This document shows, piece by piece, positions 58,406-64,000 of a stretch of 64,000 bases of DNA. The position numbers and the translations under genes were made by a program. The stretch is from Mycogone perniciosa (Eukaryota > Ascomycota > Sordariomycetes > Hypocreales > Hypocreaceae), in contig JAOALB010000032.1 of NCBI GenBank assembly GCA_025331125.1, positions 1-64,000 on the forward strand. The letters run 5' to 3'. Each line of letters opens with the position of its first letter. Positions within the stretch are counted from its first letter, which is position 1. The notes below the pieces were generated by a model. The model ran no database searches. It saw nothing but the letters and a program-made list of their open reading frames with translations, and was not told the DNA's origin.

Positions 58406-59819
58406 GATGGTTGTCACATGCAAGGCGTGCTCTTGATTGTAGAAACTTGTGTATTATGTAGGGGGGAAGGATGTCGGCATGAAGTGTCGAATGCCCAGAA
58501 TTGAGGGGAGCTTGGAGCCTGGTCTAGTCGTTCATCAGCTGCATATCTTGTACACCTCGATGTGCAGCCAATCAATGCAGGTAATGCAGTGTTGGGGTAT
58601 GATTGGACATGGAGATGATGAAGCACTTCTGACAGAGCCAATTTTGAATCAAAATAATATGCCGTGCGGTGTGAAGTCGTCAATCATCGGTCCTTTTTGC
58701 GCAAGCAACCGAAATCTTCCAGGCCATAGATACTTACCTACACAAGGATTGATTGCAAGAGTAAAGGTGTGTCCTGACGATTCAGATACCTTCATACCCT
58801 GGAAAAGCACCTTCTCAACTCGATCAAGGCTGGATTCAATGTTGCTCCAATATGAGTAGTCCCTCTTATAGCCTTGAAGAGGTTTGTTACCAGATACAAT
58901 AACGGTGATACGTGCCAAGCGCTCTAGATCGACACTCTTAGGCCCTCATAGGTTGTAACCGTGAATGGTGTTCCAGACCTGTAGCAATACTTCCTCGTCC
59001 CAATCCTCTGCAGTAACAGCATAAGGAGGACCATTGGATCCTTCTTTCCAAGGCCCTTCGCATCTCATCTTAAAGTGAGCGAGGCTAGAGCCAGATGGTG
59101 TGAAGATGCCCGTATTTGATCTCCGGTGCTTTCATTATTTGGAACTCCTGTTCAAGGCCTGATTCATCATCTGTTGCAGGCGCATCGGGAATACTTTATC
59201 TTATTCATAGCGACAGGGGAAGGGGTGTCACACGTACAGCATCGTTTTTGTGCATGGGAAAACCTGCTCCTTATTCTCACTACAGTATGTGGGTGTACCT
59301 AGCCTGATATACAACCACTTGATTGTATCATCAGCCGCAGCTTTACGTCCTCCAACTGTGAAGCCAGGTGCACTAGCACTGGCTTCTGTCCACAGTATCG
59401 CTTAGATATGCCCTGTCAGACCGTTATCGATGAAACGACAGCCTTTCCCAGGTTCCATAGGCCTCGTTGCTACACACAATGTCCTTGGCCATCTACATGA
59501 ATCCACGTAACGTTCCTCCGTTCCACGGGCGAAATCCGCCTACCTTCCTCACTCGTTTTCTCTCATAGGCTGGAGCTTTCAAGCTACCATAGGGCCTTTC
59601 CTCGTATTGGGCTACTTTCTCTCCTCTTGCAAATGTTCAAGCCATATTATCAAAGGACAGCGTGATGTGGTGATATCAGGGGATAAGGGGCGACTAGCAG
59701 AGTAGCAACTGCTGTACTGCATATGGGAGGTCATGACTGTGATGGGGATTTTGGAGTTCTTTTTGGGAACGCATCTTCATTGTGTAAGGGGAGAGATTTA
59801 TTCAGCTCAAGACCTTGCC
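58406..59819. other. Intergenic region holding a broken reading frame
   Basis: Apart from the broken frame at 58649-59112 nothing recognisable. It lies between the NLR relic and importin-alpha. Confidence 0.45.
58649..59112 (-). pseudogene. Unrecognised reading frame with one internal stop
   Basis: A minus-strand frame reads for about 150 codons: NTGIFTPSGSSLAHFKMRC, GPWKEGSNGPPYAVTAEDWD, EEVLLQVWNTIHGYNL, stop TGA at 58946-58948, then GPKSVDLERLARITVIVSGN, DRVEKVLFQGMKVSESSGHT, LAINPCVGKYLWPGRFRLLA and GPMIDDFTPHG. The composition on both sides of the stop is protein-like and in one frame, so CGA to TGA is a plausible single change. I do not recognise the family. It may be an exon of a larger decayed gene; no start codon or splice sites were assigned. 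Confidence 0.4.
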
Positions 59820-61825
59820 TCACATGTCCATCGAGTCACTTCCGTTAGCAAAGTTGAAGCCCCCTGATTGCGCTGCGCCGTTGGTTCCGAAGCCGAATGT
59901 TCCATTGGGTCCAGCGGGCTGAGCAATGCCCTCATCTGCGTTCTCCTCCTCATCAGAGAAGTACTTCTCAATGATGTTATAGGCCTTCATGTAGATCTCC
60001 TCGTTGGCATTGTTCTGGCAATCATGGATCTTGTCCATGCCACCACACTCCTCAATGAAAAGAGCATAGCGGTTGATGGAGTCGGAACCATCACCTGCAG
60101 CCTGCTTGTCCAGGTCACCGATCTTGAGGATGTTCTCGAGACCGTCGAGGGCAACCTGGATAATCTTGTTGTCGGGGCATCCAAGAAGATCACACAGAGG
60201 CTTGATGCAGCCCTGAAGGACAAGGTATCGGATCTGCTCGGGCTTTTGGAGGCCACCAGAGGTGGCGTTGCTAATAGCCCAGCAAGCCTCCTTACGGGTC
60301 TTCAGGTCGCCATTCTGGAGAAGGTGAATCAGGGGTGGGATAATGTTGGCATCGATCACGGCCTGAATTTGAGACGAGTTTCCGGCGGTGATGTTAGAGA
60401 TGGTCCAGCAGGCCTCTTTCCGGATGCCGTCTTTGGTCGAGCTCAAAAGAGACAAGAGGCAGGGCAAGGCACCACAGTTGATAATGACCTGAGTCTGAAC
60501 ATCGTCACCGGTCACGATGTTGCCAACAGATCGCAGCGCAGGGGTCTGCACAGAGGTAGACGCATGGAGTAGAAGCTCAACGAGTCTGCGGGGGATGCCA
60601 GCTTCAATCACAGCCTGGATCTTGTCGTTGGAGCCATCCGACAAATATGAAATAGCCCAGCACGCGTCGATCAGAACCTCGTCATCGAGAGAGTAGACCA
60701 ACTTGGCCAGAACAGGGAGAGCGGGGGCAATCTGTGGAACGAGGATGTTAGCACAAGAAAGCATCGAACGAATGAGCTGGGAAGAAAACATACCGTGCCC
60801 CAGTCTGGTTGCGGGGTCTTGCCACGACAGAAGTTGCTCAATGTCCAGGTGGCATTACGGAGCATGCTAAGCTTGCGGCTGTCGCCAAGCAGGTTCAACA
60901 AGGGCTTCAAGGCTCCGCAGCTGAGTACATAGTCACGGCAGTGAGGGCTGTCTCCAGCGATGTTGCCAAGAGCCCAGACGGCCTGCTCCCGCACATCGGG
61001 CTCAGGGCTAGCCAAGAGCTCAACAAAGATAGGCACAGCACCGGCTTCGATGACCACCTGGGTTTGGGTAGCCGAGCCGGAGGCAATGTTGGTCAAAGCC
61101 CAGGCAGCCTCGAACTGCACAAGCGTATGGGGCGATCGCAGGAACTCGACAAAGCGACTGACGACACCGGTCTTAATGACCTCCTCGATCGGAGGATTGC
61201 GCTCCTTGGAAAGAAGCTTTCGGAATTTGGTGGTTGCTTGAATCTGGAGGTCGATCTGGTCGGAGAACACACCGGCGACCATCTGAGGAAGATCCTCATT
61301 CAACTATCCAATGTCAGTAACCTGTAGTCAAGTCTCCATATTTGCGCGCGGTGTATTGAGCAAAAACTCCAAGGTGTATATGCCATCCAGTCTGTGATGG
61401 TCGCCGTCTTGGCTCTAGTCCGTCAAGACGCCACCAACGAATGTGGGGTTCAGTCATTTACTTCCCCCACATCACGGGCAAAACACAACAGCCATAAAGC
61501 TAGTTTAGGGGGGATTTTTTTTCCCGCGCGCGGTGGTATTGGGAGGGTAGAAATCAAAGCGGGATATGAAGAGAAGAAATGGAATGCATACCTGAGACTC
61601 TGTAGGAGCCGACTCATCATCACTGTCGGGGGCAGCACCGAGAGAAGCACCAGGGCGGTTCTCACCGGTTCCGATGCCTCGTCGCTTCGCTAGGTTCTCC
61701 TCGCGCTTCGCCTTGCGGATCTCGACCTGTTGCTCTTCACGGCGACGGCGGAGTTCCTCAGGCTTGAACGTGTTCTTCGCCTTGAACTGTGTTCGGCGAT
61801 GCTCTGGAATGTATCGCTCCGCCAT
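59820..61825 (-). CDS. SRP1: Importin subunit alpha (karyopherin alpha)
   Basis: Exons 61825-61592, 61303-60794 and 60731-59820, 551 aa, the normal length. The importin-beta-binding domain is residues 1-60 (RRTQFKAKNTFKPEELRRRR, EENLAKRRG). About ten armadillo repeats follow with the conserved Trp/Asn ladder that binds nuclear localisation signals: FEAAWALTNIASG, EQAVWALGNIAGDS, RNATWTLSNFCRG, DACWAISYLSDG, KEACWTISNITAG, KEACWAISNATSG. The C-terminus (KYFSDEEENADEGI, then Gly/Asn/Phe-rich) is typical of fungal Srp1 and is the Cse1-binding end. Intron 1 is unusually long here (288 nt). It serves classical nuclear import with importin beta. Confidence 0.96.
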
Positions 61826-62569
61826 GATGTTGATGTGTTTTGGTCTGTCTGGCAGCAAACGCTGATGGGCGGACAGGGGGTGGTAATTGCTGTGCGGGGG
61901 TGGTTTAGGGCGACAAAGCTGGTTCCGTTGACGATGAAAGCAGTCTTGCTCAGGCTGTTTTCTATTGGAAAGCGTCCCTGCTGCCGGAGCACTGTGCGAG
62001 ATGGCAGTCGAGGGGAGAAAATGAAGGATGGATGGAGAAGTAAAGGTGAGGATCCTGGCGGCGGAAAATGACTGCAGCCAACTTCTTGCGGTGCGTTTGG
62101 TTGCCAGAGCGCTGCAGAGCAGAGAGCCACTAAGATCTTCACTACAGGCTTGGGGTCCCCGTCTTGTCGCCTCAGGCAAAAACAGCGCCACTAGGGGCCC
62201 AGGCGGTAAGGGTTTGGTGTATCTTATATCTGGAACTACCTCAGAATAGCCCATATGCTCTACCTAAGTCTTGTACTTTAAATTAGAGGTTACTGGCTCC
62301 TCCTATCATGCCTTTCTTTCACCCCGCTAATCGAACAAAACTCAAACAGTCACAGTTATAGTCACGTGCTCTCGCGCCTCGAGTTGAGCCCCTCCTTAGA
62401 GCCGTGGACGCGAAGTGTCTCTCGCCAACGCGTCATCCCAGGGCGGCTTGACAAGGACTGCCCTGTTCGCCTTTTAGAGTTCCTGGCCCTTTGGCCAAAC
62501 TTTCAAAAACTCATCTTATTGAGCAATTCTTAGCCAAGACGACCTGTTTCAAGCGAAATATGGTCTATA
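61826..62569. promoter_or_regulatory. Shared divergent promoter, importin-alpha / pot1
   Basis: 744 bp between divergent start codons. A long minus-strand open extension upstream of 61825 has no presequence-like character and is taken as 5' UTR. No TATA box obvious. Confidence 0.5.
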
Positions 62570-64000
62570 ATGTCTCTCCCTCAACGCACCCGGCAGCGGC
62601 TCCCACTGCCCAATGCATTTACTTCCATTCGGGACATTCTCGACAGTAAACGTCCTGTGGGGACTATGGTTAATATCATCGGGATTGTGACGGAATTTAG
62701 GACTCCTGTTTCTACCAGGGGATCGGGTAAGCCTATGATCTTTGACAATTTGAATGTGATTGCAGTTTCTGACCAGACCAGACTGGAAATGCCAGGTCCG
62801 ATTGAATGACCATTCTATTCAAGATTTCAATGAAGATGCTCTCATTTTCAATGTCTTTCGACCGGAGAACGAGATGCCAGACTTTGGTCTTGGCGACATC
62901 GTCGTCATTTTCCAGGCAAAGGTTTAAACTATTCTCTAGACATTAGATGCTAGCACTAATCAGAGATGCAGCTCCAAAACTACCTCGAGTCTATGTCCCT
63001 CATTTCAAGTAGGACCACAGACATTCATATCTATTCAGCAGACGGTATACCCGTACCGCCTCAAGAAGCTTCGGGTGCATTAAAGCCGTTATCAAGGAGG
63101 GTGTCTCGCAATCCAGGCAAGACAGAGCACGACTATGTTTCTCACCTTCATCATTTCTTCGACAGAGAAAAACTGCCAACAGAGTCTGAATTCGAAGCTG
63201 TAAAGCTGAAATCTGCCAATGTTACTGACAAGTTCGCCCAACTCAAAGACGTCAGGGATGGCGTTTTCGTAGATGTGGTTGCCCAAATTGTAAAGGTACC
63301 ATATCATATGGGTGACAAATTAACCCTCTGGATTTCGGACTACACCGAGAATGAGATGTTCTTTCACTTTACATTCAAGGGGATCAATACCCTCGAAGCT
63401 CAGGACGCCAATCCCTATGGGTACCCGACTAACTTCCCCAATATTGGAGAGTCAGGGACCGAGTGGACCGGTCCGTTTGGGAAACGAAGTATGCAGGTAA
63501 CCTGCTTTGAACCCCATGCATCCGCTATTCGTGAAAAAAACCTCTCAGCTGGCTCATGGGTGATGCTTCGGAATATGCACATCAAGTACGGTCACAACGC
63601 TGCCAACCTCGAGGGCTTCTTACGGGAAGACCGGGATGCAAGAGGGGTAAAAATCAATGTCATCCCCCTGGATCCTTCAGATATGGATACACCTGACCCG
63701 CGCCTAAAAGAGGCCATCCGTCGGAAGCGAGACTATGAGCGCGCCAAAAAAGACCAGCTCAAAGGCATCGTGGAGGCAGCAAAGGCCGGTCAAAAGCGAA
63801 AGACTGATGTGGCTGATACGGGGAAATTGCCGAATAGCAAGGCGAAGAGCAAGGCAAGGCGGAAGGCTAAGCGCGCAGCAGAACGGGCTGAGCAGAGCGA
63901 AGTCCAGGAAGTAGACATGGTAAATATCAACTCTCAAGGTATTTTCTTCCACCAGTTTGCCCTATATCAAGGCTAGAGCTAATGATTATAGTGAAATGTG
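62570..64000 (+). CDS. pot1: Telomere end-binding protein Pot1 (5' part, runs off window)
   Basis: Exons 62570-62726, 62782-62921 and 62966 to about 63938, where a CAAG|GTATTT donor lies; the rest is beyond the window. At least 420 residues visible. The first OB fold (Telo_bind) reads TSIRDILDSKRPVGTMVNII, GSDWKCQVRLNDHSIQDFNE, FGLGDIVVIFQAK, then SSRTTDIHIYSADGIP. The second OB region follows (DGVFVDVVAQIVKVPY, TLWISDYTENEMFF, AGSWVMLRNMHIKYG, NLEGFLREDRDARG). The Lys/Arg/Ala-rich stretch (KLPNSKAKSKARRKAKRAAE) is a likely nuclear signal. Pot1 caps the telomeric single strand in shelterin. The start was chosen as the ATG giving MSLPQRTRQRLPLP just before the first fold; introns are 55 and 44 nt. 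Confidence 0.85.

Noticed and set aside
61505..62254. Long open N-terminal extension of importin-alpha
   Set aside because: Family members begin with the importin-beta-binding domain right at the ATG at 61825; the extension is Ser/Pro/Leu-rich with no known counterpart.

Overview
The window is nuclear DNA from a filamentous ascomycete (Pezizomycotina). The genes carry many short introns (mostly 50-75 nt, GT...AG, with CTAAC/CTGAC-like branch sites just before the acceptor), intergenic spaces are compact, and the gene content includes grg-1/ccg-1, a short kinesin-3, a NACHT-WD40 type NLR relic, a P450 and an SDR. Overall style suggests Sordariomycetes, possibly Hypocreales, but nothing here fixes the genus. 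All gene models were spliced by eye; frames close across every junction stated.

Left part (1-17.3 kb): RWD-RBR ubiquitin ligase (-), dolichyl-diphosphatase (+), a seven-helix membrane protein (-), a 3.3 kb spacer, the glucose-repressible/clock gene grg-1/ccg-1 (+), an EBP-family sterol isomerase-like protein (-), NAD kinase (-), an AT-rich block, and a ketohexokinase-like pfkB kinase (+) whose first intron has a non-canonical donor.

Middle (17.3-35 kb): a nearly 10 kb stretch without a convincing gene, full of short TACGGAGTA/TACGAAGTA-type motifs, leads into an intronless gene of unknown function (27304-28359). Then come a decayed LYS9 (saccharopine reductase) copy with an internal deletion, LAS1 (ITS2 processing), and a ubiquitin-like/zinc-ribbon/TPR protein.

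Right-centre (35-49.7 kb), dense housekeeping genes: glyoxalase II (with a possible spliced mitochondrial presequence), an EF-hand protein whose first coding exon is just ATG, an eIF4E class II-like protein, a short kinesin-3, a four-AT-hook protein, aprataxin/HNT3 and a DHX57-like DExH helicase.

Right (49.7-64 kb): an accessory block (SDR dehydrogenase, cytochrome P450, a small inverted-repeat element, a degenerate NLR lacking its NACHT domain, and a further broken reading frame), then importin-alpha (-) and, divergently, the 5' part of pot1 (+), which runs off the window. No tRNA, rRNA or CRISPR was recognised.
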